Source: Microcaldota archaeon
GTDB lineage: Archaea; Micrarchaeota; Micrarchaeia; Micrarchaeales; Micrarchaeaceae
Direction of reading: 5' to 3'
DNA: 45,019 nucleotides
Assembly: GCA_021797895.1 (NCBI GenBank)
Contig: JAJZYW010000003.1
Span: forward strand, 1 to 45,019
Part shown: in pieces, positions 25,849 through 34,476 of the stretch
Layout: each line of letters starts with the position of its first letter
Position numbering within the stretch: the first letter of the stretch is position 1
The notes under the pieces: model-generated
Seen by the model: the letters and a program-made list of their open reading frames with translations, nothing else
Told to the model about the DNA's origin: nothing
Databases searched by the model: none
Translations under genes and position numbers: made by a program

Positions 25849-27561
25849 ATGAAAATACTGCAACTTGACGTGAACAAGATAGAATATGAGGCGGTGAAGC
25901 CGGAGGCAAGCGTGTACGAGCCCGATGATAAGAAAAGGCACGTGGTTAACGACGCGCTCGTCCTTCTGGTATCCTTCGAGAAGGGTGACAGCAGCGAGCT
26001 CGCCCGCAAGGCGGTCGACGATGCGGTGGCGTTCGCCAAGAAGCAGAAGCTCTCAAGGATGGTGATATACCCGTTCGCGCACCTCAGCGGCAACCTGGAG
26101 GGACTAGAGAAGTCAAAAGCGCTGCTCGAGGAGATGAGGTCACTGGTGCCTAAGGAAGCCATAGAGCTCCATTCAGCACCATTCGGCTGGAACAAGCAGC
26201 TCAGCATAGACATAAAGGGCCATCCACTTGCCGAGATGTCCAGGTCTTATTCTGCAGCCGGGCAACAGGAACAGGCAGTGCAGGAAAAGCCTGAGCCAAG
26301 GCGCAAGGTTGACCTCTCAATAGTGAAGAAGGCCGACTGGTCTGGTCTGCCGGACAAGGACCACAGGAGCATAGGCGAAGCCATGGACCTGTACAGCTTC
26401 CAGGAGGTGAGCCCGGCAATGGTGTACTGGCACCCAAACGGGCACATAATATACAGGGAGCTAGTCAAGCTGATGAGGGAGAAGGAGGAGGATTACGGCT
26501 ACAGGGAGATAAGCACCCCGGCGCTTGCAAACATAGCGCTGTGGCATGTCAGCGGCCACATCGAGCACTACAAGGGCGACATGTTCATCTTCGAGGACAA
26601 GTTCGGCGAGCTCGGGCTCAAGCCCATGAACTGCCCCTCGACGATACTGATATACAAGTCCAGGAAGCGCAGCTACAAGGAGCTTCCGATGAGGCTCTCA
26701 ATATTCGACAAGCTCTACAGGAGCGAAAGAAGCGGCACGGTCACTGGGCTATTCAGGGTGAAGGAGATGACCCAGGACGATGCTCACATATTCATAGCAG
26801 AGGATCAGCTGCAGTCCGAAGTCACCAGCTACCTTAAGATGCTTGTAGAGACGTACGAGGTGTTCGGCCTGAAGTACAAGGCAAATCTGTCGACGATGCC
26901 TGACGACCACATGGGAGACGAAGCGCTATGGGAGCGCGCCACCAGCGTTCTTCGCGAAGCGCTGGAGGAGAGGAAGATACCCTACGGCATAAAGGAGAAG
27001 GATGGCGCCTTCTACGGTCCAAAGATAGACTTTGACATAACCGATTCGGCGGGAAGGCTTTGGCAGTGCGGAACCCTCCAGCTCGACTACCAGCTTCCAC
27101 TGCGGTTCAAGCTCGAATACACCGGCGAGGACGGGAAGCAGCACACCCCCGTCATACTGCACAGGACTGTCATAGGCACGATAGAGAGGTTCACCGGCGT
27201 GATGGTCGAGCACTTCCAGGGAAGGTTCCCCGCGTGGCTCGCCCCTCTGCAGGTGAAGATAATACCAATATCAGAGAAGCAGCTCAAGTATGGCGAGAAG
27301 ATCTACCGCGAGCTTCGGAAGGCAAGGTTCAGGGTTGAGCTGGATTCGTCAGACAGAACCCTCGAGTACAAGATACGCGACGCGCAGATGATGCAGGTGC
27401 CATACTCGATAATAGTCGGGGGCAAGGAGGAGGAATCGTCCACCATCTCTGTGCGCTCTCGCGAAGGCAGGCAGCGCCAGGGGATGAAGCTCGAGCAGTT
27501 CGCCGATGCGCTCTCGTCAGAGATAGGCAAAAGGGATAAAGAGCTTGGCATAACAAAATAG
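25849..27561 (+). CDS. thrS: Threonyl-tRNA synthetase, archaeal type
   Basis: A 570-residue class II synthetase charging tRNA-Thr. The archaeal N2 editing domain covers about residues 1-145 (start MKILQLDVNKIEYE, with VIYPFAHLS and HSAPFGWNKQ). The catalytic core includes MNCPSTILIYKSR, the motif 2 region YRSERSGTVTGLFRVKEMTQDDAHIF split over its length, and motif 3 LHRTVIGTIERF. The zinc ligands Cys and two His sit in MNCP, QDDAH and LHRT. The anticodon-binding domain follows (about 465-570). Slightly shorter than many archaeal ThrRS. It partners with tRNA-Thr at 2347-2443. Confidence 0.96.
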   Translation: MKILQLDVNKIEYEAVKPEASVYEPDDKKRHVVNDALVLLVSFEKGDSSELARKAVDDAVAFAKKQKLSRMVIYPFAHLSGNLEGLEKSKALLEEMRSLVPKEAIELHSAPFGWNKQLSIDIKGHPLAEMSRSYSAAGQQEQAVQEKPEPRRKVDLSIVKKADWSGLPDKDHRSIGEAMDLYSFQEVSPAMVYWHPNGHIIYRELVKLMREKEEDYGYREISTPALANIALWHVSGHIEHYKGDMFIFEDKFGELGLKPMNCPSTILIYKSRKRSYKELPMRLSIFDKLYRSERSGTVTGLFRVKEMTQDDAHIFIAEDQLQSEVTSYLKMLVETYEVFGLKYKANLSTMPDDHMGDEALWERATSVLREALEERKIPYGIKEKDGAFYGPKIDFDITDSAGRLWQCGTLQLDYQLPLRFKLEYTGEDGKQHTPVILHRTVIGTIERFTGVMVEHFQGRFPAWLAPLQVKIIPISEKQLKYGEKIYRELRKARFRVELDSSDRTLEYKIRDAQMMQVPYSIIVGGKEEESSTISVRSREGRQRQGMKLEQFADALSSEIGKRDKELGITK

Positions 27562-27565
27562 CATC

Positions 27566-28009
27566 ATGGGAGGCGACAGCGCAGGCGAAGGATGCGTTTT
27601 CTGCTCAATACTCGCAGGCAAGACAACCGGTGCGGTGGTGTTCAGGGAGGAGCTGACCGCATGCATACTCGACAGGAGCCCCGTCTTCCTGGGGCATGCG
27701 CTGATTATGCCTTTGAAGCACTACGCGCTGCTTGAGGACGTCCCGGCGATGGTGCTGGCAGACATGCAGCTCCGCGCCAAGATGCTATCGGCTGCGATGG
27801 AGGCGTCGCTCGGGTGCGACGGCACTCTGATAATACTGAACAACAAGGTGGGCCAGAGCGTAGGCCACGTCCACATGCACGTCATACCAAGGCGGTACGG
27901 CGACGGTCTGAAGCATTTCCTGTGGTCGAGGCGCAGGTACTCTTCAAATAAGGAGATGGAATCGATAGCCGAAGGAATCTCGAAGGCATATAAATCAATC
28001 AAGCGATAA
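27566..28009 (+). CDS. HIT-family nucleotide hydrolase/transferase
   Basis: A 147-residue histidine-triad protein with GHVHMHVIPR as the catalytic motif and the usual CVFCSILAG near the start (two Cys, possibly metal-binding). HIT proteins cleave nucleotides such as AppppA or AMP-linked compounds. It begins 4 nt after ThrRS and is probably co-transcribed, which fits a role in clearing adenylated by-products; that link is inference. Confidence 0.9.
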   Translation: MGGDSAGEGCVFCSILAGKTTGAVVFREELTACILDRSPVFLGHALIMPLKHYALLEDVPAMVLADMQLRAKMLSAAMEASLGCDGTLIILNNKVGQSVGHVHMHVIPRRYGDGLKHFLWSRRRYSSNKEMESIAEGISKAYKSIKR

Positions 28010-28028
28010 TGCTGCAAAAGGTGAATGA

Positions 28029-29162
28029 ATGGCAAAAGGACCCGCGAGAAAAACGGCGAAGGAATCGTCGCAGCAGCATGCACTCTCGGCAGTCTTCCTT
28101 GCGGACAACGTCGATTCGATGACAAAAGGGCTCGCCGATCCCTCAACCATAAAATATTCGGAGAAGCTGGTCTCGGCGATACGCGACAGGCCGATATACT
28201 CCGTGTCTCACAAGAACGACATGGACGGGATATCGTCGGCAGCGCTGCTACACAAATTTTACTCGGTGCCCGTAGAAAGGATAAAGTTCATGGAGTACTC
28301 GGGCGCAAGTTACAGCGAAGTTGCCGAATGGCTTACCGGAAAGGACATAAGCAACTCAGTGGTGGTGTTCACCGATATAGGAATAAATCCCGGCGCCTTC
28401 AAGCTCTTCCAGTCGACGCTGCTTACGCTGAAGCAGAAGGGCAACATGGTGATATGGCTGGACCACCACCCCTGGGAGCCGGAGCAGGTAAACTTCTGCG
28501 CAGAGAACGTCTCCTACCTCGTTGCAGGAGAGAACAGGCTCATGTGCGGCGCCGACCTCACGTACAACGTGCTGTGCAGGAAGCTCGATTCGGACGGGAA
28601 GGGCGAGAGGCTCACGGCGCTTGCGCATCTCATGGACTTCAACATAAGGAGCAAGTCTACAGACCAGCTGACTTTCAGGCTGGCTGAGGCGATAACCTAC
28701 ATGCTATGGGCGGGGAAGGACGCGGAGAAGCTTCTCAGGCGCATGGTGCCTATGGTTGCCGAGCTGGATTTCGGCAACCGCTTCATAGCAAACAACGCAA
28801 GGAAGTATCTTGAGGAGGAAAAGGTCAACACGGAGGAGCTCCTCTCCAGCGCCAAGACGCTCAGCGTAGGGAAGCGGAGCATAACGATAGGCTTCGGCAA
28901 GAGGTTGCAAAGCACCGCAGCGTGCGAGGCGCTGCTGTCAAAGAGCGGTTCAGACATAGCCGCATTTGTAAACTATGCTGAGGAGCGCTGTTCTCTGCGC
29001 AGCAAGAGCGGCGTTGATTGCTCTTACATAGCTAAGGCGATGGGGGGCAACGGTCATCCGCAGGCTGGCGGGTTCACTGCTCTGGCTTCTGAGTACTCCG
29101 GTTTCGATGCGAAGGGAAGGGCGAAGCTGGTCAAGCGCATCGTTGAGGTTGCATCTGCATGA
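28029..29162 (+). CDS. DHH-family phosphoesterase (RecJ-like)
   Basis: A 377-residue DHH protein with a short Lys/Ala/Ser-rich head. The DHH domain shows SHKNDMDGISSAALL (Asp ligands), VVFTDIG and LDHH. The DHHA1 domain near the C-terminus has GGNGHPQAGGF. Such proteins include archaeal RecJ-like exonucleases, including the GINS-associated nuclease, and oligonucleotide phosphodiesterases. I cannot decide which. The ATG at 28029 is preceded by GGTGA. Confidence 0.88.
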   Translation: MAKGPARKTAKESSQQHALSAVFLADNVDSMTKGLADPSTIKYSEKLVSAIRDRPIYSVSHKNDMDGISSAALLHKFYSVPVERIKFMEYSGASYSEVAEWLTGKDISNSVVVFTDIGINPGAFKLFQSTLLTLKQKGNMVIWLDHHPWEPEQVNFCAENVSYLVAGENRLMCGADLTYNVLCRKLDSDGKGERLTALAHLMDFNIRSKSTDQLTFRLAEAITYMLWAGKDAEKLLRRMVPMVAELDFGNRFIANNARKYLEEEKVNTEELLSSAKTLSVGKRSITIGFGKRLQSTAACEALLSKSGSDIAAFVNYAEERCSLRSKSGVDCSYIAKAMGGNGHPQAGGFTALASEYSGFDAKGRAKLVKRIVEVASA

Positions 29163-29175
29163 ACTCAGCGGACAG

Positions 29176-29218
29176 GCTCAAAAACAATGCTTACGGGCTT
29201 GAGCATAACATTAAGCCC
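29176..29218 (+). promoter_or_regulatory. Two mutually exclusive 6-bp stems
   Basis: GCTCAA (29176-29181) can pair with TTGAGC (29199-29204). GGGCTT (29195-29200) overlaps that arm by two bases and can pair with AAGCCC (29213-29218), so only one stem can form. It lies between the DHH gene and the PRODH-like gene. Short stems like these can occur by chance. Confidence 0.2.
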
Positions 29219-29284
29219 TGCAATACCCAAAGAATAAAAACCTGAACTGCAAAGAGTCTTAAAGAAGAAATTCACAGTGGTCAA

Positions 29285-30181
29285 TTGCCTGAACAATCAA
29301 GATTGATAAACGGCCTGATATTCAGGCTGGTGAAGAAGCACATAGCCGGCTCAACCTACGGCTCCGCGCTGAAGATAGTAAGGGCGCTGGACCAGGAGGG
29401 CATGGGCACCACCATAACCTTCCTCAACGAGAACGTGAAGGACCAGGCGAAGGCGAAGTACAACACCAACACGTACATACACGCAATGAAGCAGGCTGCA
29501 CGCCTGGGGCTCAACTCAAGCATATCCATCAGGCCCAGCCAGATAGGCTTCACCATAAACAACGGCTGGTTCGAGAAGAATCTCTCTGAGCTCGCATCCG
29601 CAGCGAAGGACTACGGCATAACCGTATGGCTTGAGAACGAAGAGGGCACGACCCCGAAGGAGATACTGGAGTCGTGCGCATCCCAGCCCTGCGAATCCCA
29701 GATAGGCCTTGAGATACCCATGCAGCTCAACGAGAAGGACATCCAGTTCGTTCTCAGCAGGTGCAGCAAGCTGAAGCTCACTCCATCCGGATACAAGTCC
29801 GAGAGGAAGCCCCACGTCCGCCACCACGACGAGAAAGTGGACAAGGTGCACGCATACTGCAAGGACATAGCGATACTGGCGAAGAAGTGCAGCAAGATAT
29901 ACGTGCACGACTCCGACGAGAAGGTGCTCGCGAAGGTCGCTTCTGCAAGCAAGCAGTATAGGAAGAGCCTGGTATTCGAGCTGCCTCTCGGGTACAGCAA
30001 GCGCTGGAAGACCAAGCTCGCCTCGATGAAGCTCAACCTCAACGCCTACGTGCCGTACGGGAAGGACTGGGCGTCGTACGCGCTTTACAGGCTCACCGAG
30101 GGCCACATAAGGGAGATAGCCGCATCGGTGCTGAAATACAAGAACGAGGGTCAGTCAGATGGAGAAGAAAACGGCCAATAA
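29285..30181 (+). CDS. Proline dehydrogenase-like TIM-barrel protein
   Basis: A 298-residue protein resembling the FAD-binding PRODH barrel, which oxidises proline to pyrroline-5-carboxylate. Shared elements: HIAGSTYGSALKIVRALD near the start, ISIRPSQIGF, VWLENEEGTT and the very PRODH-like AYVPYGKDWASY near the end. However, the conserved RxxKGAY segment reads KLTPSGYK, and the YxxRRxxE helix reads YALYRLTE, losing the first Arg. Those residues bind substrate and flavin in known enzymes, so the substrate may differ. The start is a TTG at 29285. The gene overlaps the next by 23 bp. No P5C dehydrogenase lies nearby. Confidence 0.72.
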   Translation: MPEQSRLINGLIFRLVKKHIAGSTYGSALKIVRALDQEGMGTTITFLNENVKDQAKAKYNTNTYIHAMKQAARLGLNSSISIRPSQIGFTINNGWFEKNLSELASAAKDYGITVWLENEEGTTPKEILESCASQPCESQIGLEIPMQLNEKDIQFVLSRCSKLKLTPSGYKSERKPHVRHHDEKVDKVHAYCKDIAILAKKCSKIYVHDSDEKVLAKVASASKQYRKSLVFELPLGYSKRWKTKLASMKLNLNAYVPYGKDWASYALYRLTEGHIREIAASVLKYKNEGQSDGEENGQ

Positions 30182-31175
30182 GACCTATATAGACGCTATA
30201 ACCGGCGCCACGAGCGGCCTCGGCAGGCTGGTGGTCAGCCGACTCCTGGATTCGGGCGACGAGGTCAGGTCCATAATAAAGACTATGCCAGTTGACGAGC
30301 TCACGTGGGCGCACATCCCGGCTGGGACCATACCGTACATATCAGACCTTACGCAGAACGAAAGCGATAACTTCGGCACGATGGTCTCTGCACTGAAGGA
30401 CGTTGACAGGGTATTTCATATAGCAGGGGCGAGCTACAACTCGGCCAACACTCCGGAAGAGCTCAAGAAGAAGAACGTGATAAGCACGGAGAACCTCCTC
30501 AATGCGCTGGTCGAGGCAAACCGCGGGGGAAATACAGTGAGATTCATTTATGCGAGCAGCGTCACGGTTTACAACTACAAGCGCACAGGCGAGGTGCTCA
30601 CGGAGCAGTCGGAGCCGAAGCCCTCATCCCCCTATTCCCAGAGCAAGTACATAGCAGAGCGCATAATAGAATCGTTCTCCAAGGCGCACCCCGAGATTGA
30701 GTACACAATACTAAGGTTCGGCACTCTTTACGGCGCCGAGTACGCCAAGCCCTCGTTCTGCAAGATATTCGACATGGTGAAGCGCGGCAACATGCGCTAC
30801 ATAGGAAGCGGCGACAACCATCTTACTTTCGTGCATGCTGAAGACGCCGCTGATGTGATGTGCTCCGCGGCAGCGAATCCGAAGGCGGCAAACCAGGTGT
30901 TCAACATAACCGAGGGGAAGCCCTACACCCAGAAGTACCTGATAGACCTTGTGGCCAAGTACATGGGCGTGTCGCTCTCCGAAAAGCACATAAATCCCCT
31001 GATAGCAAAGCTGGGCGCCAAGACAAAGGGCGTCAACAAGGACGAGATGGACTTCCTGCTAAGCGATCGCATAGTCAGCACAGACAAGGCAAAGTTGCTG
31101 CTAGGGTTTTCTCCGAAAAGAACCATGGAGAAGGACGGCGTCAAGATGATAGACGTCTGCAAAAGCACATCATGA
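30159..31175 (+). CDS. NAD-dependent epimerase/dehydratase (extended SDR)
   Basis: A 338-residue extended short-chain dehydrogenase. It has the Rossmann motif GATSGLGRLV, a catalytic YSQSK (Tyr/Lys) in SSPYSQSKYIAERII, and an upstream Ser in YASSVTVYN. Family members act on nucleotide sugars or similar alcohols. It overlaps the PRODH-like gene by 23 bp, suggesting coupled translation and a shared pathway, and precedes the archaeal lipid gene GGGPS. The substrate cannot be read from sequence. Confidence 0.87.
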   Translation: MEKKTANKTYIDAITGATSGLGRLVVSRLLDSGDEVRSIIKTMPVDELTWAHIPAGTIPYISDLTQNESDNFGTMVSALKDVDRVFHIAGASYNSANTPEELKKKNVISTENLLNALVEANRGGNTVRFIYASSVTVYNYKRTGEVLTEQSEPKPSSPYSQSKYIAERIIESFSKAHPEIEYTILRFGTLYGAEYAKPSFCKIFDMVKRGNMRYIGSGDNHLTFVHAEDAADVMCSAAANPKAANQVFNITEGKPYTQKYLIDLVAKYMGVSLSEKHINPLIAKLGAKTKGVNKDEMDFLLSDRIVSTDKAKLLLGFSPKRTMEKDGVKMIDVCKSTS

Positions 31176-31198
31176 ATTCTCTTTAAACGGTAGATACG

Positions 31199-31990
31199 AT
31201 GAGGAAAGGAAAAGTTGAGACATACATGCACGAACTTCTCGGCGAGAAGGGTTCGATACTGATAAGCCTTATAGATCCTGTGGACTACAGGAGCGCGAGC
31301 GACGCGGTCAGCGTGGCAGCCGGTGCGGCGAAGGGCGGGGCTGACATAATACTGATAGGCGGGAGCATAGGGGCGCAGGGGAACCTCCTCGACGACGTAA
31401 CCGTGCAGATAAAGGAGAAGGTCGAAGTGCCGGTCATACTCTTCCCCGGAAACATAGCGACGGTCACCAAGCACGCGGACGCCATATACTTCATGTCGCT
31501 CCTCAACGCAAGGAATCCGTACTGGATAACGCAGGCGCAGATGCTATCCGCTCCGCTTATCAAGGGCATGGGAATAGAGCCGCTGCCTCTCGGCTACATT
31601 GTTGTCTCGCCAGGAGGGACGGTGGGCTGGGTTGGCGACGCAAACTTCGTTCCCAGGGAGAAGCCGAAGATAGGCGCCGCGCTCGCCATGGCGGGCGAGT
31701 TCATGGGCAACCGCTTTATACTGACAGATACGGGCTCCAATCCCTCTCTGCAGGGCTCGGGCCCGATACCTCCTGAATTCGTGCGCACGGTCAAGAGCGC
31801 GATAACCGTCCCGTACATAGTCGCAGGAGGCATAAGGACAAAGGAGCAGCTCGCGCAGACGTATGCGGCTGGCGCCGATGCGGTGCAGATAGGCACCGCT
31901 TTCGAGAAGGCATCAGACGCCGAAAAGCTCTCTAAGAGCTTTGCCGCAGTGGCAAAGGCGGAAGGCCTCAAGAAGAAGAAAAACATGTGA
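31199..31990 (+). CDS. Geranylgeranylglyceryl phosphate synthase (GGGPS)
   Basis: A 263-residue TIM-barrel prenyltransferase that makes the first ether bond of archaeal membrane lipids, joining sn-glycerol-1-phosphate to geranylgeranyl diphosphate. Visible motifs are LISLIDPVDY, ADIILIGGSIG, VILFPGNIATV, AIYFMSLLNARNPYW, GYIVVSPGGTVGWVG, TDTGSNPSL and VAGGIRTKEQ. It ends with a Lys-rich tail. Family resemblance is strong; length fits. It is probably in one operon with the two upstream genes. Confidence 0.94.
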   Translation: MRKGKVETYMHELLGEKGSILISLIDPVDYRSASDAVSVAAGAAKGGADIILIGGSIGAQGNLLDDVTVQIKEKVEVPVILFPGNIATVTKHADAIYFMSLLNARNPYWITQAQMLSAPLIKGMGIEPLPLGYIVVSPGGTVGWVGDANFVPREKPKIGAALAMAGEFMGNRFILTDTGSNPSLQGSGPIPPEFVRTVKSAITVPYIVAGGIRTKEQLAQTYAAGADAVQIGTAFEKASDAEKLSKSFAAVAKAEGLKKKKNM

Positions 31991-31996
31991 ACCCAG

Positions 31997-33106
31997 ATGC
32001 ACGACATAACCTATCTCGACATGCTGCAGCTCGTTCGGGAGCTGAAGCGCTTCGAGGGCGCCAGGATAGAGAAGTTCTACAGCCTGGGCGACGGAGTGTT
32101 CAGGTTCAAGCTCTCCAAGCGCGGGGAGCAGCAGTATGCGCTCGTGGTAAGGCTGTGCAGCTACGTCTGCATAACCAACCTTGAGGAGAAGTCCGATTCG
32201 ATAGACCAGTTCACCGCTGCGGTGCGCAAGCACGTCTCAGGCGCAATGATAAGCTCGATATCCCTGTACAACGACGACAGGATACTCGGCATAACGTCGA
32301 AGAAGGGCGACACCGAGTTCAACATACTTATAGAGATGTTCGGCAAGGGCAACCTAATCGTGACGGACAGGGTTATGAAGATACTCTCGTGCTACGTGAG
32401 CCACGCCTACAGGGACAGGTCAGTGAGGCCGCGCGACACGTATCTCCCTCCCTCAACCCGGTCGATAAGCACAGGCGATGCAGACTTTGCAGAAAAGCTG
32501 CTTTCGGGTATGAACAACTACAAGGGCAAGACCGCACTCCAGTCCGCGTCGCGCCTCCTAAACATGGGCTCAATCTACGTATCGGAGGCGTTCAAGAGGG
32601 CGGGGCTCAACGCAGAGGCGGAAAGGCTGTCGGAAGCGGAGGTTGCATCGCTCGCAGACAGGATAAAGGAGGTCGCCTCAGAGACTCAGGAAGGCAAGGT
32701 ATACATCATTAAGAACGACGGCAAGCCGGAGGACTACATGCTGTGCAGGCCAAGCTCCAAAGAATTTGAAGTAGAGGAGCGCAGCGGCCTCCTCGAAGCG
32801 CTCTCCGAATTCTACGCGATTGACGCGATGTCGGTAAGGGAGGAGAAGAACGAAAAGGTCGAGGAGCTGGAGAAGAGCATAGAAAAGCAGCTCGCGTATC
32901 TCGACAGCGTGGACAGGGAGATCCTGGAAAACAAAAAGAAGGGCGAGCAGGTGTACAACAACATGGTGAGGTTCAACCAGCTGATAGCGTACCTATCGAA
33001 GGAGCGCCGCGCCACTCTTGAGGAAGTGCAGGAGCGCTTTCCCGACCTGAGGATACTATCGATAGACAAGAAGACCCGCAGGATAAAGGTGGAAGTCGAT
33101 GCCTGA
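31997..33106 (+). CDS. RqcH/Rqc2-like NFACT-N protein lacking the NFACT-R domain
   Basis: A 369-residue protein with the start of a Rqc2/NEMF/RqcH protein, ribosome quality-control factors that bind stalled large subunits and recruit Ala-tRNA. The NFACT-N domain (DITYLDMLQLVREL, ARIEKFYSLGDGVFRFKL, HVSGAMIS) is followed by a helical middle region (about 180-225), a coiled coil (VEELEKSIEKQLAYL) and a last module ending KVEVDA. Archaeal homologues are about 600-680 residues and carry a C-terminal NFACT-R (DUF814) domain; none follows here. The stop overlaps the start of RNase Z by 8 bp, so truncation by the window can be excluded. The missing part may be encoded elsewhere or lost. Confidence 0.85.
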   Translation: MHDITYLDMLQLVRELKRFEGARIEKFYSLGDGVFRFKLSKRGEQQYALVVRLCSYVCITNLEEKSDSIDQFTAAVRKHVSGAMISSISLYNDDRILGITSKKGDTEFNILIEMFGKGNLIVTDRVMKILSCYVSHAYRDRSVRPRDTYLPPSTRSISTGDADFAEKLLSGMNNYKGKTALQSASRLLNMGSIYVSEAFKRAGLNAEAERLSEAEVASLADRIKEVASETQEGKVYIIKNDGKPEDYMLCRPSSKEFEVEERSGLLEALSEFYAIDAMSVREEKNEKVEELEKSIEKQLAYLDSVDREILENKKKGEQVYNNMVRFNQLIAYLSKERRATLEEVQERFPDLRILSIDKKTRRIKVEVDA

Positions 33107-33998
33107 AAGAATCAAGCTTACGTTTCTCGGTACTGGCGGCTCAATACCGACAGTCGAGCGTGGCCTTCCTGCTATGTCGTTGGAGTACAACGGCGCGGTT
33201 TACCTTTTCGACTGCGGCGAAGGCACGCAGATGCAGATGCTCAAATACGGAGTCAACGCGCACCGCATCAGAGCAATATTCATAACGCACATGCACGGCG
33301 ACCACGTGATAGGCGTGGCTGGCCTGATACGGTCGATGGCTCTCTACGGCAGGACTGAGCCGCTTGAGATATTCGTGCCGGAGGGAGAGGAGGGCAAGCT
33401 GGAGCCCCTGCTCACGTTCGACAGGGTGAGGATAGGGTATCCAATACTTATCAGGAAGACGAGGAGCGGAACGGCCTACAAGGGCAAGGATTTCACAGTA
33501 TCCGCGTTCGCGCTGAAGCACACTGTAAAGACCTTCGGGTACAGGTTCAAGGAGGACGACAGGCTCCATTTTGACAAGCAGAAGTGTGCAAAGCTCGGGA
33601 TAAAGAAGGAGATGTTCACCGAGATACAGAAGAAGGGAAAAATAAGGGTGGGCAAAAAGCTTATATTGCTGAGCGGCGTTACAACAAAGGAGAAAGGCAG
33701 GTCGATAGTGTACGCGACCGATTCCAGGCCGACCGCTTCGACGATAAATGCATCGAAGGGGGCAGACATCCTTGCGCACGAAGCGACATACTCGAAGGAA
33801 CTTGCGAAGCTCGCCAAGGAAAGGGCGCACTCCACATCAGAGGAGGCGGCGAAGGTCGCGAAATCCGCTGGAGTTTCACTTCTGGTGATATTCCACGTGA
33901 GCGCAAGGTACTCAAAGAGCAATCCCCTGGAGCAGGAGGCTAAGAAGGTGTTCAAGAACACAATGCTCGCATATGACGGAATGGAATTGTTGCTGTAA
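33099..33998 (+). CDS. rnz: Ribonuclease Z
   Basis: A 299-residue tRNA 3'-processing endonuclease of the metallo-beta-lactamase fold. The sequence LTFLGTGGSIPT is followed by the zinc motif THMHGDHV, then FALKHTV, YATDSRPT, DILAHEATYS, HSTSEEAAKVAKSAG and LVIFHVSARY. It has the flexible-arm-like insertion of RNase Z. It removes 3' trailers of tRNAs, consistent with the lack of encoded CCA in nearby tRNA genes. It overlaps the RqcH-like gene by 8 bp and tRNA-Val starts 3 bp after its stop. Confidence 0.96.
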   Translation: MPERIKLTFLGTGGSIPTVERGLPAMSLEYNGAVYLFDCGEGTQMQMLKYGVNAHRIRAIFITHMHGDHVIGVAGLIRSMALYGRTEPLEIFVPEGEEGKLEPLLTFDRVRIGYPILIRKTRSGTAYKGKDFTVSAFALKHTVKTFGYRFKEDDRLHFDKQKCAKLGIKKEMFTEIQKKGKIRVGKKLILLSGVTTKEKGRSIVYATDSRPTASTINASKGADILAHEATYSKELAKLAKERAHSTSEEAAKVAKSAGVSLLVIFHVSARYSKSNPLEQEAKKVFKNTMLAYDGMELLL

Positions 33999-34001
33999 AA
34001 C

Positions 34002-34073
34002 GGGCTCGTAGTCGAGTGGCAAGACGTTCCCTTGACATGGGAAAGATCCGGAGTTCAATTCTCCGCGGGCCCA
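34002..34073 (+). tRNA. tRNA-Val(GAC)
   Basis: Cloverleaf with acceptor GGGCTCG/CGGGCCC, anticodon stem TTCCC/GGGAA, loop TTGACAT (anticodon GAC), T stem CGGAG/CTCCG and A73. No intron or CCA. Its 3' end contains a 10-nt repeat found again at 34837-34846, as expected of an attachment site. Confidence 0.95.
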
Positions 34074-34075
34074 CT
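34066..34075 (+). repeat. Candidate attachment repeat, left copy (tRNA-Val 3' end)
   Basis: CGGGCCCACT includes the last seven bases of the tRNA-Val acceptor arm, A73 and two flanking bases. An exact copy lies at 34837-34846. Integrated elements in archaea often use tRNA 3' ends in this way. Ten bases is short, so chance is possible. Confidence 0.4.
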
Positions 34076-34109
34076 TTAAAAATGCGACAACAAAACGCAA
34101 GTTCTAATG

Positions 34110-34206
34110 CATAAAGCTGAAAGCAGAATTAAGTAGAATTCTGCCAGATCTAGCAAGTTACCAAATAGAGGAAATCAGGAAATTAGTGCACCAACATTAC
34201 GTAAGC
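34110..34206 (+). pseudogene. AT-rich gap with a possible gene remnant and a hairpin
   Basis: Between tRNA-Val and the HicA-like gene (34074-34293) I see no intact gene. A 32-codon open stretch without a start codon (reads ILPDLASYQIEEIRKLV in its middle) ends at a TAA near 34205. It looks protein-like and may be a decayed end of an element gene. It contains the perfect hairpin GCAGAATT (34123-34130)/AATTCTGC (34137-34144). I cannot name the source. Confidence 0.25.
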
Positions 34207-34293
34207 ACGATGAAAGAGTAATGCTACAAAGAAATTTGCAACACCTTTTCCCTTCAGAAAGTCCAGAGGCTTAAAAATAGAATTTCCTTAGAG

Positions 34294-34476
34294 CTACAAG
34301 TGCTTTTCAATATCTTCCCACTTAAGGCCTGTCTGCTTAAGTATCCTGTTCATTATCTGCTGTCTTAGTTCCTTTTGTGCTATCCGTATTATAGTAAAGT
34401 GCCCTTTCTGGTCGGATAATACAATATGGTCTCCTTTTCCTTGTCTTGCGAAATAACCATACTGTTCTTGTAGCAT
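34294..34476 (-). CDS. HicA-like toxin, possibly truncated at the N-terminus
   Basis: A 60-residue protein with the HicA (YcfA) mRNA-interferase pattern: GYFARQGKGDHIVL, with the catalytic-type His, and a terminal LRQQIMNRILKQTGLKWEDIEKHL. HicA toxins cut mRNA until held by HicB. The first codons of the usual fold (PVKPQKLIRM) lie in frame upstream of ATG 34476, but that frame hits a TGA. An ATG at 34507 reads the same region one base out of phase. So a one-base shift may have cost the normal start, or the protein begins at 34476. HicB lies upstream by 51 bp. Confidence 0.7.
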   Translation of the reverse strand: MLQEQYGYFARQGKGDHIVLSDQKGHFTIIRIAQKELRQQIMNRILKQTGLKWEDIEKHL

